From the NCBI RefSeq assembly GCF_004025535.1, contig NZ_QJRG01000034.1, positions 310,001 through 374,000 on the forward strand: a DNA stretch of 64,000 bases, read 5' to 3'. Position 1 is the first letter of the stretch, and every line of letters begins with the position of its first letter. This DNA is from Pseudomonas alkylphenolica. Its GTDB lineage: Bacteria > Pseudomonadota > Gammaproteobacteria > Pseudomonadales > Pseudomonadaceae. Shown here piece by piece: positions 41,453-49,408 of this stretch. A program made the position numbers and the translations under genes. Below the pieces are notes generated by a model. It was not told the origin of the DNA. It did no database searches and saw only the letters and a program-made list of their open reading frames with translations.

Positions 41453-42553
41453 TTACTCCTTGGCCGCCAGATTCACCACACGATTGGAACGATCCACCGG
41501 TCGTACCTGCTGCCCCTCCTGGAGCACATGCACGCCAGCCGCCACCACCCAGTCCGAGGCATTGAGCCCTTCGAGCACCGGGACACTGTGTTCACCATAA
41601 GGCCCTACCCGCACCGGAATGCGCTTGAGGGTGTTGCTGGCGTCCACCCGCCAGACATAGGTCTGGCCGTTTTCGGCAGTCAACGCCGACAGTGGTACCG
41701 CCAGGGGTGCCTGTTGATCGTGCTGGATATAGACGCGGGCACTTTGCCCCAGCTCTGCCGGCACCTTGCCGGCGGTAAAGGCAATGCGCGCGGCGAAGGT
41801 CCGCGAACGCGGGTCGGCCGACGGTGACAACTCGCGGATGCGCCCGTTGAAACGCTGGTCAGGTTGCGACCAGAGCTCAACCGAGACCGGCTGGCCCACC
41901 TTGAAATGCCCGACCTGCTGCTCAGGCAGGCCGATCAGCACCTCGCGCTCGCCGTCGGTGGCCAGGGTAAACACGGTCTGGCCTGCGGAGACCACCTGCC
42001 CCACTTCAACCTGGCGCTTGGCAATCACGCCGTCCTGGGAGGCACGCAGCACCGCGTATTCGGCCTGGTTACCGGCCACGTCAAACTCTGCCCGCACCTG
42101 CTTGAGCCTGGCCAGGCCCGCGCGGTAGAGGTTTTCAGCATTGTCGTACTGGGAGTGACTGACCATCTGCCGGTCAAGCAGCGTTTTGTAGCGATCACGC
42201 TCGGCCTTGACCAGGGAAAGGTTGGCTTGCGCAGCGGCCAACTGGGCGCGACTGGCTTCAAGTTGCAGGCGCACGTCTTGCGGGTCCAGCTCAGCCAAGG
42301 GCTGCTCGGCCTTGACCCGCTGCCCTTCCTCAACCAGACGCTTGCTGACCTTGCCACCGATCCGGAACGCAAGGTCCGGTTCGAAGCGCGCATGCACCTC
42401 GCCGGGGTAGCTGTCGGCAGCAGAGCTGGCCGGTTGCGGCTGCACCACCATGGCAGGGCGCAGGGACGTCTGCGGCTCGCTTTCCTGCCCGCAGGCAGAA
42501 AGCAGCAAGGCAAGGCTGACGGGCAAAGCGAGGGGCAAGGCATGGCGCAACAT
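41453..42553 (-). CDS. mexJ: RND efflux periplasmic adaptor lipoprotein (MexJ-type)
   Basis: Membrane-fusion protein linking the permease to an outer-membrane channel. It is 366 aa with lipobox LLLSAC (Cys21), anchored to the inner membrane through lipid. Order: barrel-sandwich half (about 60-95), alpha-hairpin coiled coil (about 95-170), second sandwich half (DGVIAKRQVEVGQVVSAGQ), then beta-barrel and membrane-proximal domains. It is 6 bp upstream of mexK, so they form one operon controlled from the region with the 42590-42605 palindrome. Confidence 0.87.
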   Translation of the reverse strand: MLRHALPLALPVSLALLLSACGQESEPQTSLRPAMVVQPQPASSAADSYPGEVHARFEPDLAFRIGGKVSKRLVEEGQRVKAEQPLAELDPQDVRLQLEASRAQLAAAQANLSLVKAERDRYKTLLDRQMVSHSQYDNAENLYRAGLARLKQVRAEFDVAGNQAEYAVLRASQDGVIAKRQVEVGQVVSAGQTVFTLATDGEREVLIGLPEQQVGHFKVGQPVSVELWSQPDQRFNGRIRELSPSADPRSRTFAARIAFTAGKVPAELGQSARVYIQHDQQAPLAVPLSALTAENGQTYVWRVDASNTLKRIPVRVGPYGEHSVPVLEGLNASDWVVAAGVHVLQEGQQVRPVDRSNRVVNLAAKE

Positions 42554-42589
42554 GATGAATGACCTTTCGCGAATGGCGCTTTGAATATT

Positions 42590-42605
42590 TATACTGGCGA
42601 GTATA
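42590..42605. promoter_or_regulatory. Candidate TetR-family operator
   Basis: A 16-bp palindrome TATACT-ggcg-AGTATA has perfect 6-bp half-sites. It lies 37 bp upstream of the mexJ start codon in the gap shared with the divergent TetR gene. It overlaps AT-rich DNA that could hold the mexJ -10 element. That the neighbouring regulator binds here is inference from position and symmetry. Confidence 0.55.
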
Positions 42606-42747
42606 TTAAATCAGCAAGCAAGAGCGGGGAAGCCGCTCCCCAAGAGAAAAAACGCATTAACACGCGCGCGTTATGACGATATCGGACAGCCAGGACCGGG
42701 CTGGCGATGTACCCTATGCACTTACTGAAACGTGTAAACAGAGAACC

Positions 42748-43383
42748 ATGCCCAACGATCTCACCGCTCCCGTCGGCCCCGGCCGGCCCAAGGATCTGGC
42801 AAAGCGCCAGGCCATACTCGAGGCGGCCAAGCAGCTATTTCTGACCCTTGGCTATGCCAGCACCAGCATGGATGCGGTCGCGACAGCGGCAGGTGTTTCA
42901 AAATTGACGGTCTACAGCCACTTCACGGACAAGGAAACGCTGTTCACCGCAGCCATCTCGGCCACGTGCACGGCGCAACTGCCCGAGCTGATCTTCGACC
43001 TGCCTGACGATGTGCCACTGGAGCAGGTGCTGCTCAATATTGGCTGCGGGTTTCAGGCACTGATCAGCAGCGAACAGTCGGTACAACTGACGCGGCTGAT
43101 CATGACCCTGGGCAGCCAGGATCCGAAGCTGACGCAGATCTTCTTCGAAGCCGGGCCGCTACGGGTACTGGGCGAGATGGAGGCATTACTGCAGCGCGCC
43201 GACCAGCGCGGCCTGCTGCGCATCGAACATGCGGACAAGGCGGCGGAACACTTCTTCTGCCTGCTCAAGGGCGCGCCGAACTATCGCCTGCTGCTGGGCT
43301 ACGCCCCCGCGCTTAATGCGCAGGAAGCGCAGACGCACGTGGCAGAAGTGGTCAGCATGTTCCTGCGCGCCTATCGCTGTTGA
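42748..43383 (+). CDS. mexL: TetR-family repressor of the efflux operon (MexL-type)
   Basis: It is 211 aa from the ATG at 42748 (MPNDLTAPVGPGRPKD). The N-terminal helix-turn-helix reads SMDAVATAAGVSKLTVYSHF (residues about 40-60). The C-terminal part fits the TetR ligand-binding/dimer domain seen in MexL. An upstream in-frame start at 42673 would add 25 atypical residues. It is divergent from mexJK with a palindromic site between, so it probably represses the pump and itself. It ends one base before the convergent rsmJ stop. Confidence 0.85.
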   Translation: MPNDLTAPVGPGRPKDLAKRQAILEAAKQLFLTLGYASTSMDAVATAAGVSKLTVYSHFTDKETLFTAAISATCTAQLPELIFDLPDDVPLEQVLLNIGCGFQALISSEQSVQLTRLIMTLGSQDPKLTQIFFEAGPLRVLGEMEALLQRADQRGLLRIEHADKAAEHFFCLLKGAPNYRLLLGYAPALNAQEAQTHVAEVVSMFLRAYRC

Positions 43384-44166
43384 TCACCCCTTGAGGGCTT
43401 TTTTCGGGTAGATGTCGTAGCGGCTCGACTTGCCCTCAAGGCTATGGCTCGGCTTGGGCCCGTCAATGATCGGCGCCTTGCGTGGACGTTTGACCACCAC
43501 CCGGTGGCTGGCCAGCGCCAGGGCGGCTTCCAGCAGTGCTGGAGCGTCCAGGTCGTCGCCCACCAGCGGACGGAACACACGCATTTCCTTTTTCACCAGA
43601 GCGCTCTTGTCCCGGTGCGGGAACATCGGGTCGAGGTAGATCACCTGAGGCGGCTCACCCTGCCAGTTGCGCATGCGCTCGATGGCATTGCCGGTGAGCA
43701 GCTGCATGCGCGCAATGATGGGCCCCACTTCGGCATCGCTGGCCGCCCGCGCCAGGCCGTCTTCAAGCAAGGCGGCGACCAGCGGCTGACGCTCGATCAG
43801 GGTCATCTGACAGCCAAGGCTCGCCAACACGAACGCATCCTTGCCCAACCCCGCCGTGCAATCGAGCACTTGCGGCCGCACGCCCTGCGCAATGCCCACG
43901 GCCTTGGCAATCATCTGCCCGCTGCCGCCACCAAACACCCGCCGGTGCGCAGCCGCACCTTCGACGAAGTCGACACGTACCGGGCCGGGCGCCTGCGGCC
44001 CCAACTGCTGGATCTGCAAACCGGCGGCGCCGACCTGCACTGCAAACGCGGCGGTGTCGTCTACCAGCGGCAGTTCCAGGCGCTGTGCCCACTGCTCGGC
44101 TGTGGCTTGATAATCGGCCGTCAGTGCCTCGACCCGAATGCCGCCGTCCGCCAATTGCTCCACCAT
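43384..44166 (-). CDS. rsmJ: 16S rRNA (guanine(1516)-N(2))-methyltransferase
   Basis: SAM-dependent methyltransferase acting on G1516 of 16S rRNA. It is 260 aa from the ATG at 44166; a GTG at 44169 is the alternative. Family marks are [18 protein letters not shown] (SAM site), the [20 protein letters not shown] block and the preceding [13 protein letters not shown]. Its stop is adjacent to the mexL stop with no space for a separate terminator. Confidence 0.94.
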   Translation of the reverse strand: MVEQLADGGIRVEALTADYQATAEQWAQRLELPLVDDTAAFAVQVGAAGLQIQQLGPQAPGPVRVDFVEGAAAHRRVFGGGSGQMIAKAVGIAQGVRPQVLDCTAGLGKDAFVLASLGCQMTLIERQPLVAALLEDGLARAASDAEVGPIIARMQLLTGNAIERMRNWQGEPPQVIYLDPMFPHRDKSALVKKEMRVFRPLVGDDLDAPALLEAALALASHRVVVKRPRKAPIIDGPKPSHSLEGKSSRYDIYPKKALKG

Positions 44167-44261
44167 CACATCCCGTACTCAAAAAAATTAAATGATCGCC
44201 GGCCACGGCCGATATACGAAGTATTCGCTATTTTGCCAGACCTTCACGGCCCGCGACTGCC

Positions 44262-44885
44262 ATGACCGATATTCTTCAGCTCAGCTCAGGTTACTTATCG
44301 CCCGTCGGCGATTATGGCCGGCACAATACCCAGGCACTGGGCGGCGTCAGCCACCTGTGGCAGGATTTTTTTGCCCGCGCCCTGGCCGAGCAGCAAGAAG
44401 CGCAAGGCAGCGAAGCGGGCAGCGTTGCCCCCGAGACTGTCGACAAGACCACCGGTGAACCGCTGGGTGGTAGCCAGGTGCTGGCGCAGATCCACAACCA
44501 GCGCCTGTGCAACGTACAGGACACCGAGGTCGCCCCTCCCGAACCGTTATTCCTGCCGATTGCCGAATTCGAACCGCAACTGCTGGAAAAACTCGCCCCG
44601 CCTTTCAGCGACGTCGAACTGATCGAGCAGCAACGCCAGCTCGACATCAGCAACACCTGGGTGCGCCCGGTAGTCATGAGCCAGGGCCATCCGCTGCCTG
44701 AGCCAGGCCCGGGACCGACGCCCAAAGCGCTGTACCTGCCGATCGCCGAGTTCGAGATGGAGCTGTTGGACAAAGCACCCGAGCCTTTCGATGAGCCAAC
44801 CCTGGTTGCCCAGCAATCGGCGCTGGACTTCGACACCCGCTGGGCTCGCCCGGTTGTGCTGAACAACGTGCGCATCGCCGCCTGA
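44262..44885 (+). CDS. Uncharacterised protein with internal duplication
   Basis: No family recognised. It is 207 aa, with no signal peptide or membrane segment, rich in Pro, Gln and Glu. Residues 93-140 and 154-201 align without gaps over 48 positions with about 24 identities. Each copy holds LPIAEFE, an LL-x-K and a PF pair, then QQ-x-x-LD and W-x-RPVV. The 13-residue linker is Pro/Gly-rich. The N-terminal 90 residues are not repeated. It is divergent from rsmJ and convergent with the extensin-like gene, so it is probably monocistronic. A peptide-binding or scaffolding role is a guess only. Confidence 0.8.
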   Translation: MTDILQLSSGYLSPVGDYGRHNTQALGGVSHLWQDFFARALAEQQEAQGSEAGSVAPETVDKTTGEPLGGSQVLAQIHNQRLCNVQDTEVAPPEPLFLPIAEFEPQLLEKLAPPFSDVELIEQQRQLDISNTWVRPVVMSQGHPLPEPGPGPTPKALYLPIAEFEMELLDKAPEPFDEPTLVAQQSALDFDTRWARPVVLNNVRIAA

Positions 44886-44888
44886 GCC

Positions 44889-45581
44889 TCAGCGACAGAC
44901 CTGCCAGAAACCCATGTCCAGGTGGAAGTGATTGCGGTGCGCAGCGTTGTAGTCCGGCCCCAGCACGGTATTGAAGCTGTCACAGGCACCGGCGTGCAGA
45001 TCCCTCAGGAAGCGCGCCTTGGCGCCCTCCCCCGGCCAGTCCTTGAGCAACTGGATACGCTGACCGTCAGCCAGCCGAAAACCTGCGATGTCCAGCGCAT
45101 TGGCCGAGGCATGCTGACTCAGCCGGCCATTCTTGCGGTTATACATATTGCGACAGGCAAAGCTGCCGAGGTGATCGACCTGCACCACAGCCTGGGAAAA
45201 CGCCCGTTGCGCCGCCGGCTGCAGGGCATGGCGCTCGAACAGGGCGTACGCGACCGCCAGCGGACAGCTGGCCAGAAAGCTGCTGCTCAGGCGCACCGAG
45301 GCGCCTTCGACACGCACCACGTTGACCAGCGGACAGGGCGCATCGGCTGGGCTGTCCGCTTGCTGGCGATAACGCAGGCCGGAGGTGGCCAGCGCTTGCT
45401 CGCACAGCTGCGGGTTGTCCTGTAGGCGCCCGAGCTTGTAAGGCGTCAACAGGTTCGGCGGCTCACGCACATCGAGCGCAGCCCAGGGGTTCCAGGTATC
45501 CGGCAAGCGCCAGCCCAGGCGCCAGGCATACGCCGCCAGCGCCAACAGTACCAGGCACAACACCAGCATGCCCTTGCGCAT
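44889..45581 (-). CDS. Extensin-like family protein
   Basis: It is 230 aa from the ATG at 45581. A TTG at 45590 overlapping the previous stop is possible. An N-terminal hydrophobic anchor (about 4-22) is followed by an extensin-like C-terminal domain. Its conserved polar residues are H157 and D164 in SQHASANALDIAG, and the histidine cluster HRNHFH (215-220). The spacing resembles zinc LAS/M15-type peptidoglycan peptidases. Six cysteines outside the anchor suggest disulfides and a periplasmic location. Peptidase activity is inference. It is the last gene of a four-gene operon. Confidence 0.83.
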   Translation of the reverse strand: MRKGMLVLCLVLLALAAYAWRLGWRLPDTWNPWAALDVREPPNLLTPYKLGRLQDNPQLCEQALATSGLRYRQQADSPADAPCPLVNVVRVEGASVRLSSSFLASCPLAVAYALFERHALQPAAQRAFSQAVVQVDHLGSFACRNMYNRKNGRLSQHASANALDIAGFRLADGQRIQLLKDWPGEGAKARFLRDLHAGACDSFNTVLGPDYNAAHRNHFHLDMGFWQVCR

Positions 45582-45586
45582 TCGGC

Positions 45587-46417
45587 TCAACGCCGGAACA
45601 GTTGATTCAACCGGTCGAACGGCATCGCCTGTTCGCCATAGGTGAATGTGCCCTGGCCCAGTATCTCCTCGGCCCCCCGGTAAAATGCGCCGAAGGCTGC
45701 ACGCATCAGCGAAGAACCGACACTGATGCGCCGCACGCCCAGGTCCTGCAACTGGTTGACGCTCAGGTTCACGCCACTCATGCCCATCAGCACGTTCACA
45801 GGCTTGGGCGCGACGGCCTGGACCACGGCACGAATTTCATCGGCTGTGCGTAATCCGGGTGCATACAACACGTCGGCACCGGCCTCGGCGAAGGCTTGCA
45901 AGCGGGCGATGGTGTCGTCCAGATCCATGCGCCCATGCAGCAGGTTCTCGGCACGCGCACAGAGCATGAACGGGAACTCAAGGCTACGGACAGCCGCCAC
46001 TGCCGCCTCAACGCGCTCGACCGCATGGTGGAAGCTGTAGATAGGCTCGTCTGCATTCCCGCTGGCGTCTTCGATGGAGCCTCCCACCAGCCCTGCCTGC
46101 GCGCCCTGCAGAATCGCCTCGGCGCAGCCTTTGGGATCGTCGCTGAAACCGTTTTCCAGGTCAGCCGCCACCGGCAGCGCCGTGGCGTCGACGATGGCGC
46201 GGGCGTTGTCGAGGGTTTCTTCCAGGGTCATGGCACCTTCGGCATCGGGCCGCCCCAGGGAAAACGCCAGACCGGCACTGGTGGTGGCCAGGGCCTCGAA
46301 GCCGAGGCTGGCCAGCAGCTTGGCGGAACCTGCATCCCATGGGTTGGGAATGACAAAAGCGCGTTCGCGCTCATGCAGGGCTTTGAAGGCTTCGGCACGC
46401 AGGGTTTGTACATCCAT
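45587..46417 (-). CDS. Isocitrate lyase / PEP mutase family protein
   Basis: It is 276 aa from the ATG at 46417, with GGGAG ribosome-binding site. A GTG at 46423 is possible. It has the TIM-barrel PEP-mutase/ICL fold: FVIPNPWDAGSAKLLASLG at the front (substrate loop), then DLENGFSDDP, where lyases of this group have D-x-x-x-G-Y-G, and VGGSIEDASG for the metal-binding Glu/Asp. The KKCGH motif of true isocitrate lyase is absent. It is probably a carboxy-lyase or C-C/C-P hydrolase of unknown substrate. It overlaps the extensin-like frame at its 3' end. Confidence 0.86.
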   Translation of the reverse strand: MDVQTLRAEAFKALHERERAFVIPNPWDAGSAKLLASLGFEALATTSAGLAFSLGRPDAEGAMTLEETLDNARAIVDATALPVAADLENGFSDDPKGCAEAILQGAQAGLVGGSIEDASGNADEPIYSFHHAVERVEAAVAAVRSLEFPFMLCARAENLLHGRMDLDDTIARLQAFAEAGADVLYAPGLRTADEIRAVVQAVAPKPVNVLMGMSGVNLSVNQLQDLGVRRISVGSSLMRAAFGAFYRGAEEILGQGTFTYGEQAMPFDRLNQLFRR

Positions 46418-46450
46418 GATCACGGCTCCCGGGCAGGCGGCAGGGCGCGT

Positions 46451-47320
46451 TCAGAGCAGACCGAGCTGTTCGGCCTCAGGCGTCCTGTCCAGTTCAGGCA
46501 AAGCCGGCAATCCGGGCAAGCGCTCCATCAGGCCTCGATGAAAACGGCGCGCCAGGGCAGCGGCCAGGCGATTATCGGCAGTATGCAGGAAAACATAGGG
46601 GCTGCGGCCTTCCTCGACCCAGGCCGCTACCTTGTCCAGCCATGGCAGTAGAAAGGGTTCGTTGGCCGCCAGTTCCGGGTGGCCGATGAAACGCACCTGC
46701 GGATGCTGACTGAAGGCAGTCGGCCGTGGCGGCACCCGTGGCTTTTTCGACTGGGCATGCAACACGCCCGGATCTTGTGACGTGCAACTGAACAGGGCCC
46801 GCGGATCCAGGCAAATGCGCTCTACGCCACGCCCCTGCAAAAGCCGATTGAGCAATCGTTCCTCATCGCCCTTGGCAAAAAACGCACGATTGCGCACCTC
46901 GACGGCGACCGGCACGTCGACTTCGTCAAGAAATGCAACGAGTTCGCCCAGCCGCGCCGGACCAAAAGCTGCCGGCAATTGCAGCCAATAGGGGGCAACC
47001 CTTGCCCCCAGAGGTTTAAGCAACTCAATGAAGGTCTGTGCTGCCACCAACTGCTCGCGCAGGTCTCCCGCGTGGCTGATATCGCCGGGGAACTTGGCAG
47101 TGAAGCGAAAGTGCGCAGGCATGACCTGCGCCCAACGTTCGATGGTCGCCGGGGCCGGTCGGGCGTAAAAGGTGGTATTGCCTTCTACCGCGTTGAAGAC
47201 CTGGCTGTAGAGGCCAAGAAACTCGCCGGTTTTGGCATCTGCGGGGTAGAGGTAATCGCGCCAGGCGCTCTCACTCCAGGACGGGCAGCCGAGAAAATAG
47301 GGAAGCGTGGACAGATTCAT
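46451..47320 (-). CDS. DUF72 family protein (YecE-like)
   Basis: It is 289 aa, a TIM-barrel-like family of unknown function. Markers are FLGCPSWSESAWRDYLYP near the N-terminus, NAVEGNTTFYARP, VAVEVRNRAFF (conserved E-V-R-N/H) and VFLHTADNRLA near the C-terminus. The family is often found near DNA-repair or nucleotide genes, but nothing in this context confirms that. It starts 3 bp after the 95-aa gene and ends 33 bp before the PEP-mutase family gene, so the genes are cotranscribed. Confidence 0.88.
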   Translation of the reverse strand: MNLSTLPYFLGCPSWSESAWRDYLYPADAKTGEFLGLYSQVFNAVEGNTTFYARPAPATIERWAQVMPAHFRFTAKFPGDISHAGDLREQLVAAQTFIELLKPLGARVAPYWLQLPAAFGPARLGELVAFLDEVDVPVAVEVRNRAFFAKGDEERLLNRLLQGRGVERICLDPRALFSCTSQDPGVLHAQSKKPRVPPRPTAFSQHPQVRFIGHPELAANEPFLLPWLDKVAAWVEEGRSPYVFLHTADNRLAAALARRFHRGLMERLPGLPALPELDRTPEAEQLGLL

Positions 47321-47323
47321 CCA

Positions 47324-47611
47324 TCAAATGTACAGGTCCAGCCCCAGCACTTCCATCTCCCAGTCGACGAACCCTGCAGTGGTCAGGTAGCTGGCCAGGG
47401 CCTGGGCGGTGCGCTTGTCGCGCGCGCGGGGGAAAATCATGTCCTGCTGACGGGCAGGCAGCCCGCCGCTGCGCGCCTGGCCGTTAGTGGCCTGCGGCTG
47501 TACTTCGAACTCGCCTGGCAGATCCTCGTCCACGTCATCGTTACGAACAGGCGCTTTGCGCGGCGCACGCTTGATGGGATAGGACTGTGAGGAAAAGCCG
47601 TCGATACGCAT
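47324..47611 (-). CDS. Small conserved hypothetical protein
   Basis: It is 95 aa. The N-terminal half is basic then acidic (YPIKRAPRKAPVRNDDVDED). The C-terminal half (MIFPRARDKRTAQALASYL ... FVDWEMEVLGLDLYI) looks folded. There is no signal peptide and I recognise no family. The stop is 3 bp before the DUF72 start, so it is the first gene of the operon that runs down to 44889. The 130 bp between it and tsaB show no other gene. Confidence 0.72.
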   Translation of the reverse strand: MRIDGFSSQSYPIKRAPRKAPVRNDDVDEDLPGEFEVQPQATNGQARSGGLPARQQDMIFPRARDKRTAQALASYLTTAGFVDWEMEVLGLDLYI

Positions 47612-47741
47612 GGCGATCTACTCAGGATCAATGATGGCAATTTAGCAGCATCAGAGATCCTTCGCTAATGCCCGACTGATAACTGGACCACAGTTCGGGC
47701 AAAAGGTTTTATTTGCCTTGGGAATAACCGACGAACTGCAC

Positions 47742-48416
47742 TCAACGCGCTTTTGGCGTTGCCACGTTGTCACGCAGGTACACTGGCTGGGCGAGGTCGG
47801 CGGCAATCGCCTCACCGCGCTCCCAGGCGAAGGTGGCCAGGGTCAGCAGGTCCTGTGCATGCGGCAAAAGGCTGGCATCCTGGCCGCTCAGCGCGACCGC
47901 AATACGCTCAGCGTAGCCCCAGCCGGTACCGGCGCCAAACCACTCTCCACTGGAACCCTCAGGCAGCACCGCGCGCTCCGGGGCCAGCACGGCTTCGTTA
48001 CCGAGGAGACGCATTTCCCCGGCGACGTTCTGGTAGCAGCCCCAATAGACCTCATCCATACGCGCATCAATGGCCGACGCGACCTGATCGACACCGTGCT
48101 CGCGCAGCGCGCGCTGGGCCAATACGGCCAGGTTGGACACCGGCAGCACCGGACGCTCGAGGGCGAAGGCCAGGCCCTGTACCACGCCGATGGCAATACG
48201 CACGCCGGTGAACGCTCCAGGTCCACGACCAAAAGCGATGGCATCGACTGCCGCCAGGCTGGTACCTGCATCTGCCAGCAGTTGCTGGATCATCGGCAAC
48301 AGCTTCTGCGCATGCAGGCGCGGGATCACCTCGTAGTGGCTGGAAACCTTGCCGTCATGCAGCAAGGCAACGGAGCAGGCTTCAGTGGCGGTATCCAGGG
48401 CCAGCAAGGTGGTCAT
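47742..48416 (-). CDS. tsaB: tRNA threonylcarbamoyladenosine synthesis protein TsaB
   Basis: Non-catalytic scaffold of the TsaBDE complex that makes t6A37 on ANN-reading tRNAs. It is 224 aa. The ASKHA-fold N-terminus LLALDTATEACSVAL and the GRGPGAFTGVRIAIGVVQG block are diagnostic. TcdA, which acts on the product t6A, is also in this window but unlinked. A terminator separates tsaB from adk upstream. Confidence 0.95.
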   Translation of the reverse strand: MTTLLALDTATEACSVALLHDGKVSSHYEVIPRLHAQKLLPMIQQLLADAGTSLAAVDAIAFGRGPGAFTGVRIAIGVVQGLAFALERPVLPVSNLAVLAQRALREHGVDQVASAIDARMDEVYWGCYQNVAGEMRLLGNEAVLAPERAVLPEGSSGEWFGAGTGWGYAERIAVALSGQDASLLPHAQDLLTLATFAWERGEAIAADLAQPVYLRDNVATPKAR

Positions 48417-48458
48417 CGGTGTATCCAGGCAAAAGAAAAAAGAGCGGCATTATAAACA

Positions 48459-48484
48459 ACAACGGCCCGCAAGCGGGCCGTTGT
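48459..48484 (-). terminator. Terminator after adk
   Basis: A perfect 12-bp inverted repeat (acaacggcccgc at 48459-48470, gcgggccgttgt at 48473-48484) has a 2-nt loop, followed on the minus strand by ttgtttat. It lies between the end of adk and the start of tsaB. Confidence 0.8.
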
Positions 48485-48503
48485 CTTCACCTGCAGGTAC
48501 CGA

Positions 48504-49181
<678 letters not shown>

Positions 49182-49321
49182 TCAATGGAGTCGGCGCAGA
49201 GGGCCAAGTCCGGAATTTGGGTCATGACCACAAATCGGTCAAAAGGCTGCTCAAGATACACAGCGCCTTCAAGCCACACAAGCGGTCGAAAGTTGGAAAA
49301 AACCCCACACACTACTGCTGT

Positions 49322-49357
49322 AAAGCACAGGTTGCGCCCGGCGCAACCTGTTGCTTT
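49322..49357 (-). terminator. Hairpin downstream of ppc
   Basis: The core is a perfect 10-bp inverted repeat (caggttgcgc at 49328-49337, gcgcaacctg at 49341-49350) with a 3-nt loop. The pairing extends outward through aaagca / ttgcttt with one bulged base. It lies about 50-90 bp after the ppc stop. The rest of the gap to adk (49155-49321) shows no convincing gene. Confidence 0.65.
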
Positions 49358-49408
49358 GCAAGCATTCTTCCCACCCTTGAACAACGATTTGAGCGGCGCT
49401 GCGTTCAC

